NCBI RefSeq assembly: GCF_028209395.1
Contig: NZ_JAQLDQ010000008.1
Span: forward strand, 1 to 64,000
Reading direction: 5' to 3'
Source of the DNA: Collinsella aerofaciens
GTDB taxonomy: Bacteria; Actinomycetota; Coriobacteriia; Coriobacteriales; Coriobacteriaceae
DNA length: 64,000 bases
Shown: positions 32,043 through 41,304 of the stretch, one piece after another
Layout of the letters: each line of letters opens with the position of its first letter
How positions within the stretch are numbered: position 1 is the stretch's first letter
Translations under genes and position numbers: made by a program
The notes under the pieces: model-generated
Told to the model about the DNA's origin: nothing
Seen by the model: only the letters and a program-made list of their open reading frames with translations
The model's database searches: none

Positions 32043-32696
32043 CTACTTGTCGCCGGCCGCCGCCTTGGCCTCGTTGAGGTAGCTATAGAAGCTGTATTTG
32101 GAGATGCCAAAGAACTCGCAGGCGCGCTCGCTCGACTTGGAAATGAGGAAGGCGCCGCGACGGTCGAGGTAGCCAATGGCACGAATACGCTCGTCTTTGG
32201 TCATGAGTGCCGCGGGCTTGCCCACAAACTGCTCGCACTCGTGCAGCAGGTCCTCGAGCAGGTCGCCGATGTTCTTGGTAATGGGCTCGGGCTCGGTATA
32301 GCCCGTGCCGCCGGTGCCGGTAAAGGCGTCGAGCGAACGCTCAAAAGCCTTCATAAGCGTAATGTCAAAGTTGATGCCCAAAATGCCGACGGGCTTGCCT
32401 TCGTCGTTGCGGATAAAGATGGTCGAGGACTTGAGCAGCTTGCCATCGGTGGTTTTAGTGAGGTACGGCTCGCGGTCGTGTACGTCGGTGGTGCCCTCGT
32501 GCATGGACTCAAACACGATATGGCTGGGGCCGTCACCCAGTTTGCGCCCGCTGACGTGGCCATTTTCGATCACTACGATGGAGTGGTCCACGTCCTCGGT
32601 CTCCAGATCGTGGACGACGACTTCGCAGTTGGGGCCAAATTGGAGCGCCAGACCGTGTGCAAGGCGCTTGTAAAACTCAATCTGTGCGGGGGTCAT
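32043..32696 (-). CDS. YheO/DauR-type PAS-HTH transcriptional regulator (copy 2)
   Basis: A 217-aa relative of the regulator at 143-805. The PAS-like half has CEVVVHDLETEDVDHSIVVI, SGRKLGDGPSHIVFE and IFIRNDEGKPVGILGINFD. The HTH end has GAFLISKSSERACEFFGISK then YSFYSYLNEAKAA. The chosen start follows AGGAAGG; an ATG at 32726 would add ten residues and lacks a site. It is divergent from ygeX and likely controls the right half of the purine locus. Two paralogous regulators, each facing one half, suggest they sense different intermediates or the same one. Confidence 0.83.
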   Translation of the reverse strand: MTPAQIEFYKRLAHGLALQFGPNCEVVVHDLETEDVDHSIVVIENGHVSGRKLGDGPSHIVFESMHEGTTDVHDREPYLTKTTDGKLLKSSTIFIRNDEGKPVGILGINFDITLMKAFERSLDAFTGTGGTGYTEPEPITKNIGDLLEDLLHECEQFVGKPAALMTKDERIRAIGYLDRRGAFLISKSSERACEFFGISKYSFYSYLNEAKAAAGDK

Positions 32697-32973
32697 GGGT
32701 GCCTTCCTAAAAATTAGTTTGGGCACACTTTGCCATAAACCACACTTGTTCGCAAATAACGAAAGCGTTGCTGCGTTATGTGACCGTTCGGCGGCGAAAA
32801 GGTACCGATTGCGGCAACAAACAATTTGTTAGGTTATCCAATCAAAAAGTGTGATAGAACATTGATAACAAACTTTTTGTTTGGCATCCACATAAAAGTT
32901 CAGCCGTGTGAATGGGATCGGGCTGAAACGCGTATGCGGGGGCCGGCAAGAGAGGACTTAAGGAGTTCACCGT
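32697..32973. promoter_or_regulatory. Divergent control region, regulator 2/ygeX
   Basis: About 277 bp, AT-rich near ygeX. Two dyads are visible: AACAAACAATTTGTT (32816-32830) and CAAACTTTTTGTTTG (32869-32883). The second overlaps TGATAACAAA (32863-32872), which also occurs at 1016-1025. These are candidate operators of the two YheO-type regulators. No promoter hexamer pair is convincing enough to name. Confidence 0.5.
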
Positions 32974-34188
32974 ATGGCCGATAAGATCCAGTGGGCGGGC
33001 AACACGATGCCCAAGAGCGATGACAAGCACTTGGGAATCATGAGTCTCGACCACGTGAAGAAGGCCCGTGCCTTCCACCAGTCGTTCCCTCAATATACCG
33101 TCACCCCGCTTGCCCGCCTGGACGGTCAGGCTGCGCGCCTGGGTCTGTCCAACCTGTGCGTTAAGGACGAGAGCTATCGCTTTGGCCTCAACGCCTTTAA
33201 GGTTCTGGGCGGCTCGTTTGCCATGGCCAACTACATTGCCGACGAGACCGGCAAGGACGTTGCCGAGTGCACCTTCGATTACCTGACCTCCGATCAGCTT
33301 GCCAAGGACTTTGGCCAAGCCACCTTCTTTACCGCTACCGACGGCAACCATGGCCGCGGCGTGGCATGGGCTGCCAACAAGCTGGGCCAGAAGGCCGTCG
33401 TGCACATGCCCAAGGGTTCCACCAAGCCCCGCTTCGATAACATCGCCGCCGAGGGCGCCACGGTGACCATCGAAGAGGTCAACTACGACGAGTGCGTGCG
33501 CATGGCCGCCGCCGAGGCCGACGCTTGCGAGCGCGGCGTTATCGTTCAGGACACCGCCTGGGAGGGCTACGAGAAGATCCCGTCTTGGATCATGGAGGGC
33601 TACGGCACCATGGCTTCCGAGGCTGCCGAGCAGCTGCGCGAGATGGCCATCAACCGCCCGACGCACGTCTTTGTCCAGGCTGGCGTGGGCTCGCTGGCCG
33701 GCGCCGTGGTGGGCTACTTCACCAACCTGTATCCCGATAACCCGCCCACCTTCGTCGTGGTCGAGTGCGCACCTGCCGCCTGCCTGTACAAGGGCGCTGC
33801 CGCCGGCGACGGCGATCCGCGCATCGTGGACGGCGACATGCCCTCCATCATGGCCGGCCTGTGCTGCGGCGAGCCCAACATCCTGGGCTGGGATATTCTG
33901 CGCAACCACACCACCGCCTTCGTGTCCTGCCCCGACTGGGTCACCGCTCGCGGCATGCGCACCCTGGGCGCCCCCGAGAAGGGCGACCCGCGCGTCATCT
34001 CCGGCGAGTCCGGCGCTGTGACCACCGGTCTGGTCGAGACCCTTATGCTCGATCCCGAGTACGCCGAGCTCAAGGAGCTCATCGGCCTGGACAAGACGAG
34101 CTCCGTGCTCTGCTTCTCCACCGAGGGCGACACCGATCCGGATCAGTACCGTCGCATCGTCTGGGAGGGCGAGTATCCGACCTGCTAG
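32974..34188 (+). CDS. ygeX: Diaminopropionate ammonia-lyase
   Basis: A 404-aa PLP enzyme of the fold-type II family. The cofactor lysine is in YRFGLNAFKVLGGSFA (about residue 75). The TDGNHGRGVAWAAN stretch binds the PLP region, GVGSLAGAVVGYF binds the phosphate, and STEGDTDPDQYRRI is near the end. It converts 2,3-diaminopropionate to pyruvate and two ammonia. In anaerobic purine clusters it acts on the diamino acid left after ring opening. It follows a clear AAGGAG site. It is the first gene of the right purine operon and divergent from the regulator. Confidence 0.95.
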   Translation: MADKIQWAGNTMPKSDDKHLGIMSLDHVKKARAFHQSFPQYTVTPLARLDGQAARLGLSNLCVKDESYRFGLNAFKVLGGSFAMANYIADETGKDVAECTFDYLTSDQLAKDFGQATFFTATDGNHGRGVAWAANKLGQKAVVHMPKGSTKPRFDNIAAEGATVTIEEVNYDECVRMAAAEADACERGVIVQDTAWEGYEKIPSWIMEGYGTMASEAAEQLREMAINRPTHVFVQAGVGSLAGAVVGYFTNLYPDNPPTFVVVECAPAACLYKGAAAGDGDPRIVDGDMPSIMAGLCCGEPNILGWDILRNHTTAFVSCPDWVTARGMRTLGAPEKGDPRVISGESGAVTTGLVETLMLDPEYAELKELIGLDKTSSVLCFSTEGDTDPDQYRRIVWEGEYPTC

Positions 34189-34203
34189 CAGACTGACCTG
34201 TCC

Positions 34204-34321
34204 GGAGGCAGCCGGAGGACTTTACTCCCTGCTCGGACAGTCCTGCTCGCACGGAGAGCACATTAAGTGCTCTCCGGCTCGTGCGGAACTCGCGACGGAG
34301 CAAAGTCCTCCGTCCGCCTCC
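34204..34321. promoter_or_regulatory. 118-bp long hairpin between ygeX and ygeY
   Basis: Nested inverted repeats pair GGAGGC/GCCTCC, GGAGGACTTTACTCC/GGAGCAAAGTCCTCC and GTGCTCTCC around a 5-nt ATTAA loop (centre near 34263). It could reduce transcription or protect ygeX mRNA so that ygeX is expressed more than the genes below. No T-run follows. Confidence 0.6.
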
Positions 34322-34425
34322 TATGGTTACTTGCTTGTGGGGTGCTCAACCTCACGCCGCTTGGCACAAGTGATCTATCTGAAATATCTACCTGTAGGTA
34401 AACCCTTGTAGAAAGGTTGACTGTT

Positions 34426-35811
34426 ATGACTAAAGAACTCGATTTTGATGCCATTAAGGCTGCGGCTGAGTCTCATCGTGCTGATATGACTCGCTTCCTG
34501 CGCGCTATGATCTCTCACCCCTCTGAGTCCTGCGAGGAGGGTGAGGTTGTTGCCTGCATCAAGGCCGAGATGGAGAGCCTTGGCTATGACGAGGTCAAGG
34601 TCGACGGCCTGGGCAACGTTATGGGCTTTATGGGCGAGGGCGACAAGATCATCGCCATCGACTCCCATATCGACACCGTCGGCATCGGCAACATCGAGAA
34701 CTGGGATGCCGATCCCTACGAGGGCTACGAGACCGACGAGATCATCTACGGCCGCGGCGGCTCTGACCAGGAGGGTGGCATGGCTTCTGCTACCTACGCT
34801 GCCAAGATGATGAAGGACATGGGCCTCATCCCCGAGGGCTACAAGATCATGGTCGTCGGCACCGTCCAGGAAGAGGACTGCGACGGCATGTGCTGGCAGT
34901 ACATCTACAACAAGGACGGCATTAAGCCCGAGTTCGTCATTTCCACCGAGCCCACCGACGGCGGCATCTATCGCGGTCATCGCGGCCGCATGGAGATCCG
35001 CGTCGACGTTCACGGCACCTCCTGCCACGGCTCCGCTCCCGACCGCGGCGACAACGCCATTTACAAGATGGCCGACATCATCGCCGACGTCCGCGCCCTC
35101 AACAACAACGGCTGCGACGAGTCGACCGACATCAAGGGCCTCGTCAAGATGCTCGACCCCAAGTACAACCCCGAGCACTTCGAGGACGCCCGCTTCCTGG
35201 GCCGCGGCACCTGCACCGTCAGCCAGATCTTCTACACCAGCCCCAGCCGCTGCGCTGTCGCTGACTCCTGCGCCATCTCCATCGACCGTCGCATGACCGC
35301 CGGCGAGACCTGGGAGTCCTGCCTGGACGAGATCCGCAACCTGCCGGCCGCCAAGAAGTACGGCGACGACGTGAAGGTCTCCATGTACATGTACGACCGT
35401 CCGTCCTGGACCGGCGAGGTCTACGAGACCGAGGCTTACTTCCCCACGTGGATCAACAAGGAGACCGCTCCGCACGTCAAGGCCCTCGTCGACGCCCACA
35501 AGGCCATGTTCGGTGACGAGCGCATCGGCTGCGAGCCCAGCATGGACAAGCGCACCGGTCGTCCGCTGTGCGACAAGTGGACCTTCTCCACGAACTGCGT
35601 CTCCATCCAGGGCCGCTATGGCATCCCCTGCGTGGGCTTTGGCCCGGGTGCCGAGTCTCAGGCTCACGCTCCCAACGAGGTCACCTACAAGGACGACTTG
35701 GTCACCGCTGCTGCCATGTATGTGGCTGCCCTGAACCTCTACGATCCGAGCCAGGCCGATGGCGATGCCACCGTGTTCCGCGCCGGTCTGACCAACAACA
35801 AGATCGACTAG
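34426..35811 (+). CDS. ygeY: YgeY, M20-family peptidase/deacylase
   Basis: A 461-aa metalloenzyme of the M20/ArgE-DapE family. Metal-site motifs are visible: [12 protein letters not shown] (about 84-95), [20 protein letters not shown] (about 110-130) and [12 protein letters not shown] with the catalytic Glu pair near 150. The dimerisation lid contains [20 protein letters not shown]. YgeY is a standard member of the ygeX-ygeY-ygeW purine set and probably hydrolyses an amide or ureido intermediate; the exact substrate is inferred. The ATG at 34426 has GAAAGG upstream; an in-frame TTG three codons earlier is unlikely. Confidence 0.92.
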   Translation: MTKELDFDAIKAAAESHRADMTRFLRAMISHPSESCEEGEVVACIKAEMESLGYDEVKVDGLGNVMGFMGEGDKIIAIDSHIDTVGIGNIENWDADPYEGYETDEIIYGRGGSDQEGGMASATYAAKMMKDMGLIPEGYKIMVVGTVQEEDCDGMCWQYIYNKDGIKPEFVISTEPTDGGIYRGHRGRMEIRVDVHGTSCHGSAPDRGDNAIYKMADIIADVRALNNNGCDESTDIKGLVKMLDPKYNPEHFEDARFLGRGTCTVSQIFYTSPSRCAVADSCAISIDRRMTAGETWESCLDEIRNLPAAKKYGDDVKVSMYMYDRPSWTGEVYETEAYFPTWINKETAPHVKALVDAHKAMFGDERIGCEPSMDKRTGRPLCDKWTFSTNCVSIQGRYGIPCVGFGPGAESQAHAPNEVTYKDDLVTAAAMYVAALNLYDPSQADGDATVFRAGLTNNKID

Positions 35812-36010
35812 TCCCATTCCTCGATCTTGTTGAGCCGGGGGCCGCTCGTGTCCCCGGCGCCTCCTGCTGACTTGGGGCCCGCGGTCGTTATCTCTCGTGC
35901 TTCCTCAACGGTGGCGGGTCCTCGTCATGGTGCTCTGCATGTTCTAGCCACACGCATACCGGAGCACATCTACTCATTGCGATTGTTTCATCTTTAGAAA
36001 GGACATTTCC

Positions 36011-37213
36011 ATGGACGCTAAGTTTACCGAGCTCGTCGAGCAGCTGAACGGCCTCGATTTTAAGGGTATGTACGGCAGCGACTTCCTGCACACCTGGGAT
36101 AAGACCACCGATGAGCTCAAAGCTCTCTACATCGTCGCCGACGCCCTGCGCGAGCTGCGTGAGAACAACGTCTCTCCCAAGATCTTCGACTCGGGCCTGG
36201 CCGTCTCGCTGTTCCGCGACAACTCCACCCGTACGCGCTTCTCCTTCTCTAAGGCCGCTAACCTGCTCGGCCTTGAGCTGCAGGACCTGGACGAGAAGAA
36301 GTCCCAGATCGCCCACGGCGAGACCGTCCGCGAGACCGCTACCATGATCTCCTTTATGGCCGACGTCATCGGCATCCGCGATGACATGTACATCGGCAAG
36401 GGCGACGCCTACATGGGCGAGGTCTCCGAGTCCGTCCAGCAGGCCTACGAGGACGGCGTTCTTGATCACCGTCCCACGCTCATCTCCCTGCAGTCCGATT
36501 CCGACCACCCCACGCAGTCCTCTGCCGACATGCTCTACCTCATCAACGAGTTTGGCGGTCTTGAGAACCTCAAGGGCAAGAAGGTCGCCGTCACCTGGGC
36601 CTATTCGCCTTCTTACGGCAAGCCGCTGTCCTGCCCGCAGTCGCTGATCAGCCTGCTGCCCCGTTTTGGCATGGATGTCACCCTGGCTCACCCCGAGGGC
36701 TACGACCTCATGCCCGAGGTCGTCGAGCGCGCCCGCGGCTATGCCGCCGAGTCCGGCACCACCTTTAAGCAGGCCAACACCATGGCCGAGGCCTTCGAGG
36801 GCGCCGACATCGTGATCCCCAAGAGCTGGGCTCCGTTTGCCGCCATGGAGAAGCGCACCAACCTGTACGCCGAGGGCGACGACGCCGGCATCGCTGCGCT
36901 CGAGAAGGAGCTGCTCGCCCAGAACGCTACGCATCAGGATTGGTGCTCCACGACCGAGCTCATGGAGAAGACCGCCAACGGCCAGGACACCATCTTTATG
37001 CACCCGCTGCCCGCCGACATCTCCGGTGTCTCCTGCGAGTACGGCGAGGTCAACGCCGACGTCTTCGACATGCACCGCGTGGGCATGTACAAGGAGGCCA
37101 GCTACAAGCCGTACGCCATCGCAGCCATGATGTTCCTGCAGAAGGTTGCCGATCCCGCCGCCGCCCTCAAGGCCCTCGACGAGCGCAACGCCGCCCGTTG
37201 GTTCCAGGCCTAA
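36011..37213 (+). CDS. ygeW: YgeW, knotted carbamoyltransferase
   Basis: A 400-aa transcarbamylase. Carbamoyl-phosphate-binding signature is FRDNSTRTRFSFSKAANLLG (about 75-90), with SDSDHPTQSSADML (about 165) and MHPLPADISGVS (about 330). YgeW is related to ornithine carbamoyltransferase, but its substrate has not been settled for most members. In this pathway it likely works in the phosphorolytic direction, releasing carbamoyl phosphate from a ureido compound. It starts after AGAAAGGA, 199 bp after ygeY, and ends 14 bp before the carbamate kinase gene, the expected partner. Confidence 0.93.
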   Translation: MDAKFTELVEQLNGLDFKGMYGSDFLHTWDKTTDELKALYIVADALRELRENNVSPKIFDSGLAVSLFRDNSTRTRFSFSKAANLLGLELQDLDEKKSQIAHGETVRETATMISFMADVIGIRDDMYIGKGDAYMGEVSESVQQAYEDGVLDHRPTLISLQSDSDHPTQSSADMLYLINEFGGLENLKGKKVAVTWAYSPSYGKPLSCPQSLISLLPRFGMDVTLAHPEGYDLMPEVVERARGYAAESGTTFKQANTMAEAFEGADIVIPKSWAPFAAMEKRTNLYAEGDDAGIAALEKELLAQNATHQDWCSTTELMEKTANGQDTIFMHPLPADISGVSCEYGEVNADVFDMHRVGMYKEASYKPYAIAAMMFLQKVADPAAALKALDERNAARWFQA

Positions 37214-37227
37214 AGCTGGGCTGAGAA

Positions 37228-38178
37228 ATGGCTAAGCGTATTGTTGTCGCCCTGGGCGGAAACGCCCTCGGCGCCAACCTTCCCGAGCAGATGGAGGCCG
37301 TCAAGACGACTTCCAAGGCTATTGTCGACCTGATCGAGGAGGGCAACGAGGTCGTCGTCGTGCATGGCAACGGCCCCCAGGTGGGCATGATCGCCAATGC
37401 GATGGCCGAGCTCACGCGCTCTAACCCTCAGAAGTACATTCCCTGTCCGCTGTCCGTTTGCGGTGCCATGAGCCAGGGCTACATTGGCTATGACCTGCAA
37501 AATGCCCTGCGCGAGGAAATGCTCGACCGCAACATCGACAAGGGTGTCGCCACCGTGCTCACCCAGGTCGAGGTTGCGGCAGACGACCCGGCCTTTGCCG
37601 ACCCGGTCAAGCCGATCGGTCCGTGGATGAGCGAGGCCGAGGCCAAGGAGCTGGAGGCCGACCGCGGTTACCAGTTTATCCACGATGAGAAGCAGGGCTT
37701 CCGTCGCGTGGTTGCCTCGCCCAAGCCCGTGAGCATCGTCGAGCTCGACACCATTAAGTCGCTCGTTGAGTCCAACCATGTGGTGATTTCCTGCGGCGGT
37801 GGCGGCATTCCCGTCACCAAGTCCCAGGGCCACCACCTTAAGGGCGCTGCGGCCGTCATCGATAAGGACTTTGCGGCCGAGAAGCTCGCCGAGCAGCTCG
37901 ATGCCGACGCCCTGATTATCCTGACGGCGGTGGAGAAGGTTGCCATTGGCTTTGGCACCGATCACGAGCAGTGGCTCGACACGCTGACCGCTGCCGATGT
38001 TAAGCGTCTGTCCGAGGCCAACGAGTTCGGTCGCGGCTCCATGCTGCCCAAGGTCCAGGCCGCCTCGACGTTTGCCGAGAGCAAGCCGGGTCGCGCGGCG
38101 CTCATCACGCTGCTCGAGAAGGCGCGCGATGGCCTTGCCGGCAAGACCGGTACCACGTTTACCGGCAACGCCGAGTAG
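37228..38178 (+). CDS. arcC: Carbamate kinase
   Basis: A 316-aa amino-acid-kinase-fold enzyme. It starts MAKRIVVALGGNALG and contains VVVHGNGPQVGMIANAMAEL, QNALREEMLDRNIDKGVATV, CGGGGIPVTKSQGHHLKGAA and ALIILTAVEKVAIGFGT. It makes ATP and carbamate (then ammonia and CO2) from carbamoyl phosphate. Coupled with YgeW it is the energy-conserving step of purine breakdown. It is equivalent to YqeA/YgeA-region carbamate kinases in other purine clusters. A terminator follows 18 bp downstream. Confidence 0.94.
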   Translation: MAKRIVVALGGNALGANLPEQMEAVKTTSKAIVDLIEEGNEVVVVHGNGPQVGMIANAMAELTRSNPQKYIPCPLSVCGAMSQGYIGYDLQNALREEMLDRNIDKGVATVLTQVEVAADDPAFADPVKPIGPWMSEAEAKELEADRGYQFIHDEKQGFRRVVASPKPVSIVELDTIKSLVESNHVVISCGGGGIPVTKSQGHHLKGAAAVIDKDFAAEKLAEQLDADALIILTAVEKVAIGFGTDHEQWLDTLTAADVKRLSEANEFGRGSMLPKVQAASTFAESKPGRAALITLLEKARDGLAGKTGTTFTGNAE

Positions 38179-38196
38179 GCATATCTGCACCATTGA

Positions 38197-38231
38197 GGAG
38201 GGTGTCCTGCGTCGCAGGGTGCCCTCCTTTG
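38197..38231 (+). terminator. Terminator after carbamate kinase
   Basis: GGAGGG and CCCTCC arms with an inner CCTGC/GCAGG pair, followed by TTTG. It separates the catabolic genes from the cofactor genes below. Confidence 0.7.
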
Positions 38232-38356
38232 TGCTACAGAGAGCCGAGGGACGCTCGCTGGAAAAACGAGCGCGTGTCTGTTCCGACGGAGTGCGAGATT
38301 GGTATGGTGGGTATGGCAACTATGGCGTTCAAGGCAGCCAGGGGAGGTTTGCGGAG

Positions 38357-38971
38357 ATGAAACTCGGTTGCGTGATTATGGCCTCGGGCGAGGGCAAGCG
38401 GTTTGGCTCTAACAAGATGCTCGCCGATATCTATGGCAAGCCGCTGATTGCCCGGACCATCGATTCGGTTCCCCGGGGCTTTGACGTCGTGGTTTCGACG
38501 CGTTGGCCCGAGGTCGCCCAGATTTGCGAGGACAAGCATTGCCCGTGCGTGCTGCACGATGCCGAGCTGCGCAGCGAAAGCGTCCGTGCGGGCCTTTCGT
38601 GGGGAGTCGAACGCAACTGGAAAGGCTGCCTCTTTTTGCCGGGCGACCAGCCGCTCGTGAGTTCGGATTCTTTTGAGGCTATGGTTCGTGCATTTGACGA
38701 GCGTGGCCGCAAGCATCCGGTGCGTCTTGCGTGCAACGGTGAGCCTTCGAGTCCGGTGCTCTTTCCGGCGGAACTGTTCGATGCACTTATGTGTCTTGAG
38801 GGCAAGGACGGCGGGGGCTCGATTCTCAAAGGCCGCGTCGACGTTGCGCTGGTCGAAGCGCACGCCTACGAGCTGTGGGACGTCGATACCGCCAAGGGAC
38901 AGCGACGCATAGCGGAGCATATCGCCGCCTGCTCGTATTTTGATCGCGTGGCCAACTGCATCAATCAATAA
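38357..38971 (+). CDS. MocA-like molybdenum cofactor cytidylyltransferase (YgfJ type)
   Basis: A 204-aa nucleotidyltransferase. The MobA/MocA signature is near the start: MKLGCVIMASGEGKRFGSNK, then MLADIYGKPLIARTID. LFLPGDQPLVSSDSFEAMV holds the metal-binding Asp region, and GGGSILKG is near the C-terminus. It should transfer CMP to molybdopterin to make the cytosine-dinucleotide cofactor used by many molybdenum hydroxylases. It starts after GGGAGG and sits 9 bp before the dihydropyrimidinase gene. A longer in-frame reading upstream would cross the terminator and is rejected. Confidence 0.87.
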   Translation: MKLGCVIMASGEGKRFGSNKMLADIYGKPLIARTIDSVPRGFDVVVSTRWPEVAQICEDKHCPCVLHDAELRSESVRAGLSWGVERNWKGCLFLPGDQPLVSSDSFEAMVRAFDERGRKHPVRLACNGEPSSPVLFPAELFDALMCLEGKDGGGSILKGRVDVALVEAHAYELWDVDTAKGQRRIAEHIAACSYFDRVANCINQ

Positions 38972-38980
38972 GGAGCAATT

Positions 38981-40348
38981 ATGATCATCATCAAAAACGG
39001 CGCGCTCGTGACGCCCCAGGGGCTTCGCCGCGCCGATCTTGCCATGGAGGGCGATAAGATCGTGCGGATCGCCGCGGCGATTGAGCCGGCCGAGGGCGAC
39101 ACCGTCGAGGATGCCGTGGGCTGTTGGGTGTTTCCCGGCTTTATCGACGGCCACACGCACATGCAGTGCTGGACCGGCATGGATTGGACGGCCGATAGCT
39201 TTGAGACCGGCACGCGCGCGGCTGCCTGCGGCGGCACGACGACCATTGTGGACTACGCGACGGCCGATCGCGGCGTGACCATGCCCGATGCCTTGGCCGA
39301 GTGGCATCGCCGCGCCGACGGAACCTGCACGGCCAACTACGCCTTTCATATGGCACTCGCCGAGTGGAACGAGCGCAACCGCGCCGACCTTTCGGCCATG
39401 CGCGAGGCGGGCGTATCGTCGTTCAAGACCTACTTTGCCTACGATCATCTGCGCCTGGACGATGCCGAGACGCTCGAGGTGCTCGAGGAGCTCAAGCGTA
39501 TTGGCGGCATACTGTGCGTGCATTGCGAGAACGGTACGCTGGTGGACGAGCTGCAGAAGCGCGTGTTTGAGCAGGGTATCCACGGGCCCGAGGGCCATGC
39601 GCTCAGCCGTCCGGATGTGTGCGAGGCCGAGGCAGTGAGCCGTCTGCTATATCTGGCGCACCTGGCCGGCGACGCACCGGTCAACGTGGTGCACCTTTCG
39701 ACCAAGCTGGGGCTCGAGGCCATCCGTGCCGCCAAGGCGCGCGGGCAGAAGAATATTTATGTCGAGACCTGCCCTCAGTATCTGATGTTCGACGATACGT
39801 GCTACTTGGAGCAGGGCGAGGACGGCTTTGCGGGTGCCAAGTATGTGATGAGCCCGCCGCTGCGCCATGCGGGTGACCGTGCGGCATTGCGCGAGGCGCT
39901 TGTGGCCGGCGAGATCGATACGATTGCGACCGACCACTGCAGCTTTAACCTACACGGGCAAAAGGACCGCGGGCGCGACGACTTTCGCGCGATTCCCAAT
40001 GGCGGGCCCGGTGTGGAGCATCGTCCCGTCGCGATTGCCACGAGCTTTGAGGGGCAGTTGGGCCCCGAGGATCTGTGCCGCTTGATGAGCGAGAACCCGG
40101 CGCGCGTGTTTGGCATGTACCCGCGCAAGGGTTGTCTTACCGAGGGCTCCGATGCCGACGTGTGCGTGTGGGATCCCCAGGCGCGCTGGACGATCAGTGC
40201 CGCGACGCAGCATCAGGCCGTGGACTACACGCCGCTCGAGGGCTTTGAGGCGCATGGCCGCGCAAAGGCTGTGTTTGTGAACGGCGTGCTGGTGGCGCGC
40301 GACGGCGAGCCCACCGGAGCCCAGCCCGGCCGCTACGTCCCCCGCTAG
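38981..40348 (+). CDS. hyuA: Dihydropyrimidinase/hydantoinase-like hydrolase
   Basis: A 455-aa cyclic amidohydrolase. Zinc motifs are GFIDGHTHMQCWTG (about 55-68), SSFKTYFAYDHLRLDD with the lysine that becomes carboxylated (about 148), LCVHCENGTLVDELQ, and ATDHCSFNLHGQKDRG (about 310). It hydrolyses a cyclic amide, here probably a reduced purine or dihydropyrimidine-like ring intermediate. A hyuA-type gene is a regular member of anaerobic purine clusters. AAGGAG lies 5-6 nt before its ATG. The gene ends near the conserved palindrome at 40375-40441. Confidence 0.9.
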   Translation: MIIIKNGALVTPQGLRRADLAMEGDKIVRIAAAIEPAEGDTVEDAVGCWVFPGFIDGHTHMQCWTGMDWTADSFETGTRAAACGGTTTIVDYATADRGVTMPDALAEWHRRADGTCTANYAFHMALAEWNERNRADLSAMREAGVSSFKTYFAYDHLRLDDAETLEVLEELKRIGGILCVHCENGTLVDELQKRVFEQGIHGPEGHALSRPDVCEAEAVSRLLYLAHLAGDAPVNVVHLSTKLGLEAIRAAKARGQKNIYVETCPQYLMFDDTCYLEQGEDGFAGAKYVMSPPLRHAGDRAALREALVAGEIDTIATDHCSFNLHGQKDRGRDDFRAIPNGGPGVEHRPVAIATSFEGQLGPEDLCRLMSENPARVFGMYPRKGCLTEGSDADVCVWDPQARWTISAATQHQAVDYTPLEGFEAHGRAKAVFVNGVLVARDGEPTGAQPGRYVPR

Positions 40349-40374
40349 CAGGAAGATCACCGGATTTCCCTCCG

Positions 40375-40441
40375 CAGTTGCGGTGGAATAGTTCCTGTTT
40401 AGCCGCCAAATAGGCCGTTTCAGGAACTATTCCACCGCAAC
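40375..40441. repeat. Palindromic element, copy 1 (between convergent hyuA and yqeC)
   Basis: Perfect 22-bp stem starting AGTTGCGGTGGAATAGTTCC around a 23-nt loop. A near-identical element is at 43169-43235. There is no T-run; it may act as a bidirectional terminator and also belong to a dispersed palindromic repeat family. Confidence 0.8.
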
Positions 40442-40467
40442 TTATAGGCCTGCTGGGGCAGCGCCAG

Positions 40468-41202
40468 CTACTTGAGGCTGGTGGCGATGAGGGGGTGGCC
40501 GAGGGCTGCCTCGAAGCGATCTGCCATCGTTGGGTCGGCAAGCGCGTCGACTTGGTTGAGCATGATACGGGCATTGCTGAGGTTCAGCATCTGCAGCTCG
40601 GCATTGAGCGCCATGGCGACGCGCTCTGGGGTGGCGGTGTCGGTGGGCTCACAGCCGCAACGCTCGCAGAAGAGCTCGGGGCGGTGGACAACCTTGGCGA
40701 CGGGCTTGCCGAGCCCCGAGGCGCCGACGACCCAGACAACGTTTGCCGTGGCGGCGGGAATTACCGGCTCCCAGGCGGCATGCGCCTTGAGCGGGAGTCG
40801 CTTGCTGCCATCTGCCTCGGCCAACACATAGTCAAAGCGCTGCGCCAACTCGTTGAGCGGCTCGGCGGGGGCGGAGAGCTTGCCTGTCTCCGGGTCCAAA
40901 ACACCCGCCTGGCAGATGCTTCCGCGGACAAGGCCCGCGCAGGCCTCGCAGGTGCAACCAGGGACATGTGCGGCGCCCGGCTTCCAAGGCACGGCGTCCA
41001 GGCGACGGCTCGACCCGTTCCATGGCACGCCGGCAACGGGAAACATGTGCGTGGTGGTGCAGAGGAGCACGCGGCCGCCAGCGCGCATGAGCTCAAGGCC
41101 GAGCGTCTTGAGCAAGGTCGACTTGCCACCGCTGCCGATAATCGCGGTAATGCCCGTCTCGATCTTGAGCGCGGAGGCAAGGTTTCCGCCCGTCGTTTCC
41201 AT
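40468..41202 (-). CDS. yqeC: YqeC, selenium-dependent hydroxylase accessory protein
   Basis: A 244-aa P-loop protein. Walker A is TAIIGSGGKSTLLKTLGLEL (about 17-35). LAEADGSKRLPLKAHAAWEP is the family core (about 125-145) and VHRPELFCERCGCEPTD is near 170. It also carries a CTCEACAGLV pair. YqeC accompanies YqeB, MocA and Se-dependent molybdenum hydroxylases; the precise step in cofactor selenation is not settled. It is divergent from yqeB (102-bp gap). Its presence suggests that the hydroxylase at 7751 uses selenium. Confidence 0.88.
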   Translation of the reverse strand: METTGGNLASALKIETGITAIIGSGGKSTLLKTLGLELMRAGGRVLLCTTTHMFPVAGVPWNGSSRRLDAVPWKPGAAHVPGCTCEACAGLVRGSICQAGVLDPETGKLSAPAEPLNELAQRFDYVLAEADGSKRLPLKAHAAWEPVIPAATANVVWVVGASGLGKPVAKVVHRPELFCERCGCEPTDTATPERVAMALNAELQMLNLSNARIMLNQVDALADPTMADRFEAALGHPLIATSLK

Positions 41203-41304
41203 CTGTTCACCGCCGTATAATACTGTGATAATAAATAATCATCAGAGTAGCGGTCGAACCGCTTTTGCTCTGCTCAAACCGTAGCACAGGGAGGTGCCCC
41301 GGGA

